Shown here one piece after another: positions 44,414-52,490 of a stretch of 64,000 nucleotides of DNA. Source of the stretch: RPQJ01 sp052035645. GTDB lineage: Bacteria > Pseudomonadota > Gammaproteobacteria > Steroidobacterales > Steroidobacteraceae. Position numbers and translations under genes: made by a program. Each line of letters starts with the position of its first letter. The stretch's first letter is position 1. Under the pieces are notes generated by a model. The model saw only the letters and a list, made by a program, of their open reading frames with translations. It was not told the DNA's origin and did no database searches. The stretch covers positions 1 through 64,000 of the forward strand of contig JBPOHK010000106.1 of NCBI GenBank assembly GCA_052035645.1, in the 5' to 3' direction.

Positions 44414-45811
44414 ATGAATTCGCACCAGATCCGGTTCGACGCCGACCTCATCCGCCGCTACGACCGCTCCGGTCCGCGCTACACGTCGTATCCCACGGCC
44501 GTGCAGTTCACGGACAAGTTCGGCCTGAACGAGTACCGGGCCGCGGCGCTGGCGAGCAACCAGGATCCGATCCCGCGGCCGCTGTCGCTGTACGTGCACA
44601 TCCCGTTCTGCTCCAGCCCCTGCTTCTACTGCGGCTGCACCAAGGTCATCACGCGCAACCACGAGAAGGCCGAGGCCTACCTCTACCGCCTGCACCGCGA
44701 GGTCGAACTGCAGGGCGCGCTGTACGACAAGGACCGCGAAGTCGAACAGTTGCACTTCGGCGGCGGCACGCCGACGTTCCTCACCTCGCTCGAGATCGAG
44801 CGGCTGATGGAGAAGCTCGGCCAGCACTTCCGGCTCTCGTCGAAGGAGGACCGCGAGTACTCCATCGAGCTCGACCCGCGCACCATCACGACCGACACGC
44901 TGCGCGACCTGCGCAAGGTCGGCTTCAATCGCTGCAGCCTCGGCATCCAGGACTTCGATCCGGCGGTGCAGGAAGCCGTCAACCGCATCCAGTCGGTGCC
45001 CGACACGCTGCGCCTGATCCGCGAGGCACGCGAGTTCGGCTTCAACTCGGTGAGCGTCGACCTGATCTACGGCCTGCCGAAGCAGAACATCCCGGGCTTC
45101 TCCCAGACGCTGGACACGGTGCTGGCCGCGCGCCCGAACCGTTTCGCCGTGTACGCGTACGCGCACCTGCCGGAGATCTTCAAGCCGCAGAAGCAGATCA
45201 AGGTCGAGGACCTCGCGACGCCCGAGACGCGCCTGGCGCTGCTCGGCCTCACGATCGAGAAGCTGTCGGCGGCCGGCTACGTCTACATCGGCATGGACCA
45301 TTTCGCCCTGCCGGACGACGAGCTGGTGAAGGCGCAGGAACAGGGCACGATGTACCGCAACTTCCAGGGCTACTCGACCCGCGGCTACTGCGACCTCGTC
45401 GGCCTCGGCGTCAGCTCCATCGGCAAGGTGGGCGACAACTACATCCAGAACCAGAAGACGCTGCTGGAGTACTACGGCGCGCTCGACCGCGGCATCCTGC
45501 CGGTGCACCGCGGCTACACCATGACGCGCGACGACATCATCCGCCGCGACGTGATCCAGCAGATCATGTGCTACGGCGTGCTCGATTTCGACGCCACGGC
45601 GAAGCGCCACAACATCGACTTTGCCGCGTATTTCGCCAGCGAACTGGTGGCGCTCGAGCCGCTGGTGTCCGACGGCCTCGCCGAATTCGCGGCCCCGGGC
45701 CTGCGCGTGCTGCCGGCGGGCAGGCTGCTGCTGCGGCACCTCGGCATGGTCTTCGACGCCTACCTGCCGCAGGCCCAGGCCTCGGGCCGGCGCTTCTCCC
45801 GCGCGATCTGA
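44414..45811 (+). CDS. hemN: Oxygen-independent coproporphyrinogen III dehydrogenase HemN (465 aa)
   Basis: A radical SAM enzyme that decarboxylates coproporphyrinogen III without oxygen, feeding heme synthesis in anoxia. The cluster motif is in HIPFCSSPCFYCGC (about residues 61-74), with LHFGGGTPTFL, and the HemN-type N-terminus RYDRSGPRYTSYPTA is complete. The ATG at 44414 gives this N-terminus and follows CAGGAACG. An FNR/Dnr box precedes it, as expected for a gene needed when nitrite and NO reductases are built. Confidence 0.95.
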   Translation: MNSHQIRFDADLIRRYDRSGPRYTSYPTAVQFTDKFGLNEYRAAALASNQDPIPRPLSLYVHIPFCSSPCFYCGCTKVITRNHEKAEAYLYRLHREVELQGALYDKDREVEQLHFGGGTPTFLTSLEIERLMEKLGQHFRLSSKEDREYSIELDPRTITTDTLRDLRKVGFNRCSLGIQDFDPAVQEAVNRIQSVPDTLRLIREAREFGFNSVSVDLIYGLPKQNIPGFSQTLDTVLAARPNRFAVYAYAHLPEIFKPQKQIKVEDLATPETRLALLGLTIEKLSAAGYVYIGMDHFALPDDELVKAQEQGTMYRNFQGYSTRGYCDLVGLGVSSIGKVGDNYIQNQKTLLEYYGALDRGILPVHRGYTMTRDDIIRRDVIQQIMCYGVLDFDATAKRHNIDFAAYFASELVALEPLVSDGLAEFAAPGLRVLPAGRLLLRHLGMVFDAYLPQAQASGRRFSRAI

Positions 45812-45839
45812 GCCCGCGCACCCTGCCGGTCGCCCAGCC

Positions 45840-46268
45840 GTGAACGCCGCCCCCGGCGACCTCCTCGAGTCGCTCGAACTCGTCGCCGGACGCTGCGACG
45901 ACATCGTGCCGCTCGTCTATGCCCGGCTGTTCGCGGCCCGTCCCGAGCTGCGCGAATTCTTCGCGGTCGGTGCCGGCGAGCGGCCGCGCACCGGCATGGG
46001 CAACATGGTCAACGAGATCCTGCGCATCCTCGCGAGCGACGAGACGGACCTCGACCTGCACAACGAGGCCCAGGCGGCGATCGTCTTCCACACCGGCTGG
46101 GGACTCGGCAAGGACACGTACCGCGAGGTGATCGACGCGGTGGTGGCCGTCGTGCGCGAGGTGTGCGCGGACGAATGGCCCGGCGTCGCCTGCGCCTGGC
46201 AGGGGCGCGTCGCGGTCGTCACGCGGGCCCTGGACGCGAACTGGGACGAGATCGAGGGACGGCGCTAG
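45840..46268 (+). CDS. Single-domain globin (142 aa)
   Basis: Reads as a globin fold: helix A-B LLESLELVAGRCDDIVPLVYARLFAARPELREFFAVG with the CD-corner Phe, a middle helix MVNEILRILAS and LHNEAQAAIVFHTGWGLG, where the His (about residue 84) is the likely heme ligand, then GH helices ending TRALDANWDEIEG. The start is a GTG at 45840. It follows hemN closely (28 bp) and is probably co-transcribed, so a role in handling NO or O2 during nitrite respiration is plausible but inferred. Confidence 0.75.
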   Translation: MNAAPGDLLESLELVAGRCDDIVPLVYARLFAARPELREFFAVGAGERPRTGMGNMVNEILRILASDETDLDLHNEAQAAIVFHTGWGLGKDTYREVIDAVVAVVREVCADEWPGVACAWQGRVAVVTRALDANWDEIEGRR

Positions 46269-46353
46269 CCAGCCGGCGCGGGCGACCGCGCACCGCATCG
46301 CCGACGATTCTTCCGCGCACCTGCCTCACCCGGTCCTCGCCGGGCGCGGCGCG

Positions 46354-46656
46354 TCATTGCCCGTCGGCGTAGGCGTCCAGCAGCTCGCGCATGAGCTGCT
46401 GCGGATCGCGACCCTGCAGCAGCGGATCCCGCTGACTGTACTCAGCCCAGTACAGCACGTCGCGGTAATCGAGCCGGGCCGCCGCCACGTAGCGGCGTAC
46501 GGCGCCGACCTCGCCCGCGGCGAGCTGCAGGACGTCGAGGTTGACGCGCTCGGACTCCGGCCCGGAGTACTCGTCGAGCAGCGAACAGACGAGTGGGCGC
46601 GCTTCGGCCGGGAACTCGGACTCGACCCGCGCAGCGATTCGTGACGACACGACCAT
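46354..46656 (-). CDS. Small conserved hypothetical protein divergent from norB (100 aa)
   Basis: A soluble protein beginning MVVSSRIAARVESEFP and mostly helical (VLQLAAGEVGAVRRYVAAARLDYRDVLYWAEYS). The ATG at 46656 has GGGGAGACAGC just upstream; the frame runs further up but lacks a good start. No family is recognised. Its start lies about 106 bp from the centre of the FNR/Dnr box of the divergent norB, so it could share control with NO reductase. Confidence 0.65.
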   Translation of the reverse strand: MVVSSRIAARVESEFPAEARPLVCSLLDEYSGPESERVNLDVLQLAAGEVGAVRRYVAAARLDYRDVLYWAEYSQRDPLLQGRDPQQLMRELLDAYADGQ

Positions 46657-46755
46657 GCTGTCTCCCCCGGGGACTCCGCCCCGCTCTTCCCTGTCCTGCC
46701 AACGATGCGCCACGAGCCGGCCCTTCGGCAATCCCTTACGTCCGCGCCGGCCGGC

Positions 46756-46769
46756 TTGACCTCGGTCAA
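46756..46769. promoter_or_regulatory. FNR/Dnr-type box upstream of norB
   Basis: TTGACCTCGGTCAA is a perfect TTGAC-N4-GTCAA palindrome. The centre is about 76 bp before the norB ATG. A -41.5 placement would put the transcription start near 46804. Confidence 0.78.
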
Positions 46770-46838
46770 GGCGTCCCGGCGACCGTGCGACCACGATTGC
46801 GCCCCAGAGAAGCGGCGGTGGGCCGCTGGGAGATGGCA

Positions 46839-49118
46839 ATGACAGACACGGGTCGCTTGTGGAAGGTGCTCGGGGCACTGCTGGTGGTGTCCTTCGGCAT
46901 CCTGCTGTACTACGGACGCGAGATCTACGTCCAGGCGCCGCCGATTCCGAGCGCGGTGACGACGGCTTCGGGGAAGGTGCTGTTCACCCGGGCCCAGTAC
47001 GACGAAGGCCGGCAGGTGTGGCAGAGCATCGGCGGCCACGAGATGGGCTCGATCTGGGGCCACGGCAGCTACGTGGCGCCGGACTGGTCGGCGGACTGGC
47101 TGCACCGCGAGGCGACCGCGCTGCTCGACCTATGGGCCACGCGCGAGACGGGCAAGGCCTACGCCGAGCTCGACGGCGCGCAGCAGGCCGCCTTCCGCGC
47201 GCGCCTGCAGCAGGAGATGCGGACCAACACCTACCAGCCGGAGTCCGGCATGGTCACGGTGAGCGAGGACCGCGCCGAAGCCATCCGCCAGGTCACGGAC
47301 CACTACATGCGCCTGTTCGGGCCCGACGTCGAGCTCAACACGCTGCGTGCGCAGTACGCGATGCAGAACAACCCGGTTCCGGACCCGGAGCAGCGCGCCG
47401 CGATGACGGCGTTCTTCTTCTGGTCGTCGTGGTCGGCCTCGACGAACCGCCCGGGCCAGGACATCACCTACACCAGCAACTGGCCGTCCGAGCCGCTGGT
47501 GGGCAACGTCCCGACGACGTCCACCTACCTGTGGACGTTCCTCAGCATCCTCGGCCTGCTGGCCGGCGTCGGCGCGCTGACGTGGTACTACGTGGCGAGC
47601 CACGGCAAGGAGCCCGCACCGGTCATCCCGGACCAGGACCCGCTGCGCTCGCTGAAGCCGACGCCGTCGATGAAGGCCACGGCCAAGTACTTCTGGGTGG
47701 TCACCGCCCTGATCGTCGTGCAGATCGTGCTCGGCGGCATCACTGCGCACTACGCGGTCGAAGGCCAGGGCTTCTACGGCATCCCGCTCGCCGACTACCT
47801 GCCGTACTCGGTCGTGCGCAGCTGGCACCTGCAGCTCGCCGTGCTGTGGATCGCGACCGCGTGGCTCGCGACGGGCCTCTACATCGCACCCGCCATCTCG
47901 GGCCACGAGCCGAAATTCCAGCGCCTGGGCGTGAACTTCCTGTTCACCTGCCTGCTGGTGATCGTGGTCGGCGCGCTCGGCGGCCAGTGGGCGGCCGTGA
48001 TGCACAAGATGGGCCTCGGCATGAACTTCTGGTTCGGTCACCAGGGCTGGGAGTTCACCGACATCGGCCGCTTCTGGCAGATCTTCCTGTTCATCGGCCT
48101 GATGCTGTGGCTGCTGCTGGTCGGCCGCGCCCTGTGGCCGGCCCTGCAGCGCCGCGACGACGCACGCTCGATCACCATGCTGCTGTTCCTCTCCACGATC
48201 GCCATCGGCCTGTTCTACGGCGCGGGCCTGATGTGGGGGCGCAACACGCACCTCGCGATGGTCGAGTACTGGCGCTGGTGGGTGGTCCACCTGTGGGTCG
48301 AGGGCTTCTTCGAGGTGTTCGCGACGGCGGTCATCGCCTTCCTGTTCACCAAGCTCGGCCTGGTGCGCGGCAAGTCGGCGACCAACGCCGTGCTGTTCGC
48401 CACGATCGTGTTCCTCTCGGGCGGCGTGCTCGGCACCTTCCACCACCTGTACTGGACCGGCACCCCGACCGGCGTGCTCTCGGTCGGCGCGATCTTCTCC
48501 GCGCTCGAGGTGGTGCCGCTGGTGCTGGTCGGCTTCGAGGCCTACGAGAACTACCGCCACAGCTATTCGTCGCCGTGGATCGCGGCCTATCGCTGGCCGA
48601 TCCTGTTCTTCGTCGCGGTGGCGTTCTGGAACCTGGTCGGCGCGGGCCTGTTCGGCTTCCTCATCAACCCGCCGCTCGCGCTGTACTACATGCAGGGCCT
48701 CAACACGACGCCGCTGCACGGCCACACGGCGCTCTTCGGCGTGTACGGCCTGCTCGGCATCGGCCTGATGCTGTTCTGCCTGAAAGGCCTCAGCCGCACG
48801 GCCTACTGGGACGAGAAGCTGCTGTCGCGGTCGTTCTGGTGCATGAACATCGGCCTGGCGCTGATGGCCGTGCTCTCGCTCGCGCCGGTCGGCCTGCTGC
48901 AGGTCGGCGCGGCCGTGTCGCACGGCTTCTGGTACGCGCGTTCGGCCGAGTTCCTGCAGCAGCCGCTCATGCAGACGCTGGTCTGGCTGCGCATGCCCGG
49001 CGACATCGTGTTCGCGGCCGGCGCGCTGATGCTGGCGCTGTTCATCGCGCGGCTGTTCATCGGCAAGGCGAAGGTGCCGGCCGCGGAGCAGGACGCGCTC
49101 GCCAGCGAGTCCCGCTGA
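46839..49118 (+). CDS. norB: Quinol-dependent nitric oxide reductase (759 aa)
   Basis: Reduces two NO to N2O using quinol. The N-terminal half has a first membrane segment and an extracytoplasmic domain (about 35-215) in place of the cytochrome c subunit, marking the single-subunit qNOR. Twelve or more further membrane segments follow, with heme/FeB histidines in SWHLQLAVLW, TFHHLYWTGTP and PLHGHTALFGVYG. The ATG at 46839 is favoured because GGGAG (46828-46832) is spaced 6 bp from it; an ATG 6 bp upstream is too close. It is preceded by an FNR/Dnr box and followed by a terminator. Confidence 0.94.
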   Translation: MTDTGRLWKVLGALLVVSFGILLYYGREIYVQAPPIPSAVTTASGKVLFTRAQYDEGRQVWQSIGGHEMGSIWGHGSYVAPDWSADWLHREATALLDLWATRETGKAYAELDGAQQAAFRARLQQEMRTNTYQPESGMVTVSEDRAEAIRQVTDHYMRLFGPDVELNTLRAQYAMQNNPVPDPEQRAAMTAFFFWSSWSASTNRPGQDITYTSNWPSEPLVGNVPTTSTYLWTFLSILGLLAGVGALTWYYVASHGKEPAPVIPDQDPLRSLKPTPSMKATAKYFWVVTALIVVQIVLGGITAHYAVEGQGFYGIPLADYLPYSVVRSWHLQLAVLWIATAWLATGLYIAPAISGHEPKFQRLGVNFLFTCLLVIVVGALGGQWAAVMHKMGLGMNFWFGHQGWEFTDIGRFWQIFLFIGLMLWLLLVGRALWPALQRRDDARSITMLLFLSTIAIGLFYGAGLMWGRNTHLAMVEYWRWWVVHLWVEGFFEVFATAVIAFLFTKLGLVRGKSATNAVLFATIVFLSGGVLGTFHHLYWTGTPTGVLSVGAIFSALEVVPLVLVGFEAYENYRHSYSSPWIAAYRWPILFFVAVAFWNLVGAGLFGFLINPPLALYYMQGLNTTPLHGHTALFGVYGLLGIGLMLFCLKGLSRTAYWDEKLLSRSFWCMNIGLALMAVLSLAPVGLLQVGAAVSHGFWYARSAEFLQQPLMQTLVWLRMPGDIVFAAGALMLALFIARLFIGKAKVPAAEQDALASESR

Positions 49119-49135
49119 GCCGGAGGTGAGTGCGG

Positions 49136-49165
49136 GCGGGCGCCTTCGGGCGCCCGCTCCTTTTT
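49136..49165 (+). terminator. Intrinsic terminator between norB and nnrS
   Basis: GCGGGCGCC-TTCG-GGCGCCCGC, a perfect 9-bp stem with a stable TTCG loop, followed by TCCTTTTT. It should limit readthrough from norB into nnrS. Confidence 0.85.
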
Positions 49166-49177
49166 CGGGAGCCCACG

Positions 49178-50407
49178 GTGACGGACACGACGGCAAGACT
49201 CCCCATGCTGCTGCGCTCGCCGCACCGCACCCTGTTCTTCACCGGCATGGCCGTGCTCCTCGCGGCCAGCCTCTGGTGGGGCCTGCACCTGCTGGCCCGG
49301 CAGACCGGGGTGCCGGTCGCGATGCTGGTGACGAGGACTGCGCCGATCTGGGCGCACGCGTTCCTGATGCTGTGCCTGGCGTTCCCCACGTTCTTCTTCG
49401 GCTTCCTGTTCACGGTCTTCCCGCGCTGGATGAACGGCCCGCCGGTGCCGCGCGGGGCCTACGCCGCCACGGCCGCGCTGTTCCTCGCGGCCACGGTCGC
49501 CTGGCTCGCCGGCCTGCACCTGTCGACGGGCCTGCTGGTACTCGCCGGGGTCCTCGTCGTCGCGGCGCTGCTGGTCGCGCTGGCGGCGCTGGTGCGCGTC
49601 CTGCTCGCGGCCGAGCAGGGGGTACCGCACGCCTACGTGGTGCTGACCGGACTCGTCGTGCAGCTCGTCGCCTGCGCCGGGTTCGCCTTCGGCATCGCGC
49701 GCGGCAGCGATTTCGCCCTGCATTTCGCGGTGCGCACGTCGCTGTGGGGCGGACTGCTGCCGGTGTTCTTCGCGGTCTGCCACCGCATGATCCCGTTCTT
49801 TTCGCAGAACGCCGTGAAGGGCTACGTCGCCTGGCGCCCGCAGTGGATGCTCGTGGCGGTCGTGGCGCTGAGCTACGGCCGCCTGCTGCTCGCGACCGCG
49901 GGCTTCCTGCGCTGGCTCGTGCCGCTCGACCTCGCCCTGCTGGCGCTGACCGCCACCTGCGCGGTGCGCTGGACGACATTCCGCGCCCGCGGCAATCCGC
50001 TCGCCTGGAGCCTGTACGTCGGCTACGCGTGGCTGCCGGTGGCGGTACTGCTGCAGACGGGGCGCGACCTCGGGTTCGCACTGACCGGCGACTGGCTGCT
50101 CGGCCGGGCGCCCATCCACGCACTCGGCATGGGGTTCTACGCCAGCCTGCTGGTCGCGATGGTCACCCGGGTGACGATGGGCCATTCGGGCCGCCCGCTG
50201 CGGATGGATGCAGTCGCGCTCGGCTGCTTCCTCGCGCTGCAGGCGGCCGCGGTCACGCGCGTGGCCAGCGAGGTGGTGAGCGCGCCCTTCTGGATGCAGG
50301 CGCTGCTGCTCGCGAGCATGGCACTGTGGCTGTCGGCCTTCGTCGTCTGGACGAGCCGCCTCGCCGGCATCTACCTTGCACCGCGGAGCGACGGACAATC
50401 CGGATGA
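49178..50407 (+). CDS. nnrS: NnrS family membrane protein (409 aa)
   Basis: A heme- and copper-binding protein with about twelve transmembrane helices that protects against nitrosative stress. Family landmarks are IWAHAFLMLCLAFPTFFFGFLFTVFPRWM, LWGGLLPVFFAVCHRMIPFFS and LLGRAPIHALGMGFYASLLVAMVTRVTMGHSGRPL with conserved histidines. The start is taken as GTG 49178 after a GGGAG-like site; ATG 49205 is an alternative. It overlaps the sirB2 start by 4 bp. Confidence 0.93.
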   Translation: MTDTTARLPMLLRSPHRTLFFTGMAVLLAASLWWGLHLLARQTGVPVAMLVTRTAPIWAHAFLMLCLAFPTFFFGFLFTVFPRWMNGPPVPRGAYAATAALFLAATVAWLAGLHLSTGLLVLAGVLVVAALLVALAALVRVLLAAEQGVPHAYVVLTGLVVQLVACAGFAFGIARGSDFALHFAVRTSLWGGLLPVFFAVCHRMIPFFSQNAVKGYVAWRPQWMLVAVVALSYGRLLLATAGFLRWLVPLDLALLALTATCAVRWTTFRARGNPLAWSLYVGYAWLPVAVLLQTGRDLGFALTGDWLLGRAPIHALGMGFYASLLVAMVTRVTMGHSGRPLRMDAVALGCFLALQAAAVTRVASEVVSAPFWMQALLLASMALWLSAFVVWTSRLAGIYLAPRSDGQSG

Positions 50408-50799
50408 CCGAGTACTACCTCACCCTGCGCCACGTGCACATCGCGTGCGCGATCCTGACCATCACCCTGTTCGTGCTGCGCGGCGGCCTGATGCTGGCCG
50501 ACTCGCCGTGGCTGCAGTCGCGGGTGCTGAAGACGCTGCCGCACGCGATCGACACGGTGCTGCTCACCACGGCGTTGATGCTGACGACCGTGATCCACCA
50601 GTATCCGTTCGCCGCCGGCTGGCTGACCGCCAAGGTGTTCCTGCTGATCGCCTACATCGTGCTGGGCCACTACGCGATCAAGCGCGGGCGAACCAAGGTC
50701 ATCCGCACGGCGGCCTTCCTGGCAGCCCTCCTCGTCCTCGGGTTCCTGGTGAGCGTGGCGCGGGCCCACCACCCGCTCGGCGTCTTCGCGTCGCCGTAG
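50404..50799 (+). CDS. SirB2 family membrane protein (131 aa)
   Basis: Four transmembrane segments with the SirB2 pattern: LRHVHIACAILTITLFVLRGGLML, LPHAIDTVLLTTALMLTTV, WLTAKVFLLIAYIVLGHYAIKR and a last helix FLAALLVLGFLVSVARAHHP. The function is unknown; family members are often linked to respiration and invasion loci. It is coupled to nnrS by an ATGA overlap. Confidence 0.88.
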   Translation: MTEYYLTLRHVHIACAILTITLFVLRGGLMLADSPWLQSRVLKTLPHAIDTVLLTTALMLTTVIHQYPFAAGWLTAKVFLLIAYIVLGHYAIKRGRTKVIRTAAFLAALLVLGFLVSVARAHHPLGVFASP

Positions 50800-50805
50800 C
50801 GCGGC

Positions 50806-51582
50806 TCAGCGCCCGCTGAAGGTCGGCGGCCGCTTCTGCAGGAACGCCGTCACGCCCTCGCGGAAATCCGCGCTGCCGACGCAGGGCGCCTGTGCCTGGG
50901 CCTCGTCGCCGATGGTCTGGGCCAGCGTCGAGGTCGCGGCGCGGCGCATGACCTGCTTGGTGCCGCGCAGCGCGAGCGGTGCGCCCTGCGCGATGCGCCC
51001 GGCCCACTCGAGCGCGGCCGCCAGTACCTGGTCGTCCGGCACCGCCCGGTTGGCGAGACCCAGCTCGACGCAGCGCGCCGCCGGGATCCGCTCGCCTTCG
51101 ATGGAGAGCTCCAGCGCGCGGCGGTAGCCGAGGCGCTGCACCATCTGCCAGCACACGCCGCCGTCGGGCACCAGTCCGATCCGGTTGAAGGGCACCTGCA
51201 GGAAGGCGCTCTCGCCCATCACGACGAGGTCGCACGCGAGCGCGTAGCCGACGCCGATCCCCGCGGCGAAGCCGTGCACGGCAGCGATGGTGATCTTCGG
51301 CATGCCCGCAAGTGCCAGCACGGCGGGCCCGTATTCCTGCTCGAGTTGCACGATCACCTCGGCCGGCGTCGGGACTTCGCCCGCCGCGAGGTCCGCGCCG
51401 GCGCTGAATCCGCGACCCGCGCCGGTCAACACGACGGCGCGCAACTCGTCATCGGCCGCCGCGCGCGCGATGGCCTGCTTCAGCTCGTTGCGCAGGGCGG
51501 TGTTGAACCCGTTGAGGTGATCCGGACGGTTCAGCGTCACCACCGCCACCGCGCCGCGCTTTTCGTACAGGGCCTCGCTCAT
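50806..51582 (-). CDS. Enoyl-CoA hydratase/isomerase family protein (258 aa)
   Basis: A crotonase-fold enzyme: LNRPDHLNGFNTALRNEL, VVLTGAGRGFSAGADL (oxyanion loop), KITIAAVHGFAAGIGVGYALACDLVVMGE and FNRIGLVPDGGVCWQMVQRLGY with the Asp typical of isomerase-like members such as PaaG. The C-terminal helices are complete. The precise reaction (hydratase or isomerase) is open. It is convergent with sirB2, 6 bp away, and unrelated to the denitrification genes around it. Confidence 0.9.
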   Translation of the reverse strand: MSEALYEKRGAVAVVTLNRPDHLNGFNTALRNELKQAIARAAADDELRAVVLTGAGRGFSAGADLAAGEVPTPAEVIVQLEQEYGPAVLALAGMPKITIAAVHGFAAGIGVGYALACDLVVMGESAFLQVPFNRIGLVPDGGVCWQMVQRLGYRRALELSIEGERIPAARCVELGLANRAVPDDQVLAAALEWAGRIAQGAPLALRGTKQVMRRAATSTLAQTIGDEAQAQAPCVGSADFREGVTAFLQKRPPTFSGR

Positions 51583-51674
51583 CGTCGTCTCCTGTCAGGC
51601 ATCGCCGACTCGATCTGATGGACCTACGTAGATTCCGCAGGGGTGCCCGGGACCGGCACTGTTACGGTTTTCCC

Positions 51675-52370
51675 ATGCTAACCGATGGACAGGCCCTTGC
51701 CGGGATCCGCGCCCACCACCTGTTCGCCGGGCTGGCTCCGGCCCAGTTGCAGCGCCTGCTGTCGGCCAGCGCCATCGAGGACGCCGAGGCGGGCCAGGTC
51801 CTGTTCGACCGCGGCCAGCCGGCGCGGCACTTCTACATCGTGATCGACGGCCAGGTGAACCTCACCCTGTATTCGGCGGCGGGCGACGAGAAGATCGTCG
51901 ACATCCTCGGCCCCGGCCAGAGCTTCGCCGAGGCCGTGATGTTCATGGCGGGCCCCGTCTACCCGGTCTCGGCGGTCGCGGCCTCGCAATCGCGCATCGC
52001 CCGATTCCCGAGCCAGGAGTACCTGGCCATCCTGCGCGAGAGCCCCGAGACCTGCCTGCGCATGCTCGGTCACCTGAGCCAGCGCCTGCACATGCGCATC
52101 CGCGAGATCGAGTACCTGACGCTCGAGAGCGCCACGCACCGCCTCGTGCGCATGATCGAGAGCCGGCTGCCGCACGACGCGCCGGGCCCCACCGAGATCA
52201 CGCTGCAGGAGTCGCGCCAGGAACTCGCCTCGCGGCTGTCGATGAAGCCCGAGACCCTGTCGCGCATCCTGCGGGCACTGTCCGACGGCGGCGCGATCGT
52301 CGTCGACGGGCGCAGCCTGAAGGTGCCGGACCGCCGGCGCCTGCTCGCGTTCCTGGACCGACCGACCTGA
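51675..52370 (+). CDS. dnr: Crp/Fnr-family regulator, Dnr type (231 aa)
   Basis: A cNMP-like sensor domain (LFAGLAPAQLQRLL ... GQVLFDRGQPARHFYIVIDGQVNL) is followed by a long dimer helix and a C-terminal helix-turn-helix (SRQELASRLSMKPETLSRILRALSDGG, about 180-206). The N-terminal cysteine cluster of FNR is absent, so it does not sense oxygen by an Fe-S centre; it matches Dnr/NnrR proteins that sense NO, probably through heme. The position between norB/nnrS and nirS and the four matching boxes make it the likely local regulator. The ATG at 51675 gives the family N-terminus. Confidence 0.88.
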   Translation: MLTDGQALAGIRAHHLFAGLAPAQLQRLLSASAIEDAEAGQVLFDRGQPARHFYIVIDGQVNLTLYSAAGDEKIVDILGPGQSFAEAVMFMAGPVYPVSAVAASQSRIARFPSQEYLAILRESPETCLRMLGHLSQRLHMRIREIEYLTLESATHRLVRMIESRLPHDAPGPTEITLQESRQELASRLSMKPETLSRILRALSDGGAIVVDGRSLKVPDRRRLLAFLDRPT

Positions 52371-52389
52371 GCGGCATCCTCGCCGCCGA

Positions 52390-52403
52390 TTGACCAGGAT
52401 CAA
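52390..52403 (+). promoter_or_regulatory. FNR/Dnr-type box upstream of nirS
   Basis: TTGACCAGGATCAA fits the consensus with one mismatch. The centre is about 94 bp before the nirS ATG; a -41.5 placement puts transcription start near 52438. Confidence 0.8.
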
Positions 52404-52490
52404 GGCGGTCCTCCTCCCCGCCTCCGAGAATCCTGGCCATGGGGTCGCCGGGCAACCGGCGGCCGATCGACCGAGACCGAGGAGATACCC

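Noticed and set aside
46839..49118. Heme-copper oxidase or two-subunit cNOR
   Set aside because: The fused extracytoplasmic N-terminal domain and absence of a norC gene point to qNOR.
51675..52370. Oxygen-sensing FNR
   Set aside because: The N-terminal cysteine cluster needed for a 4Fe-4S centre is missing; Dnr type fits better.
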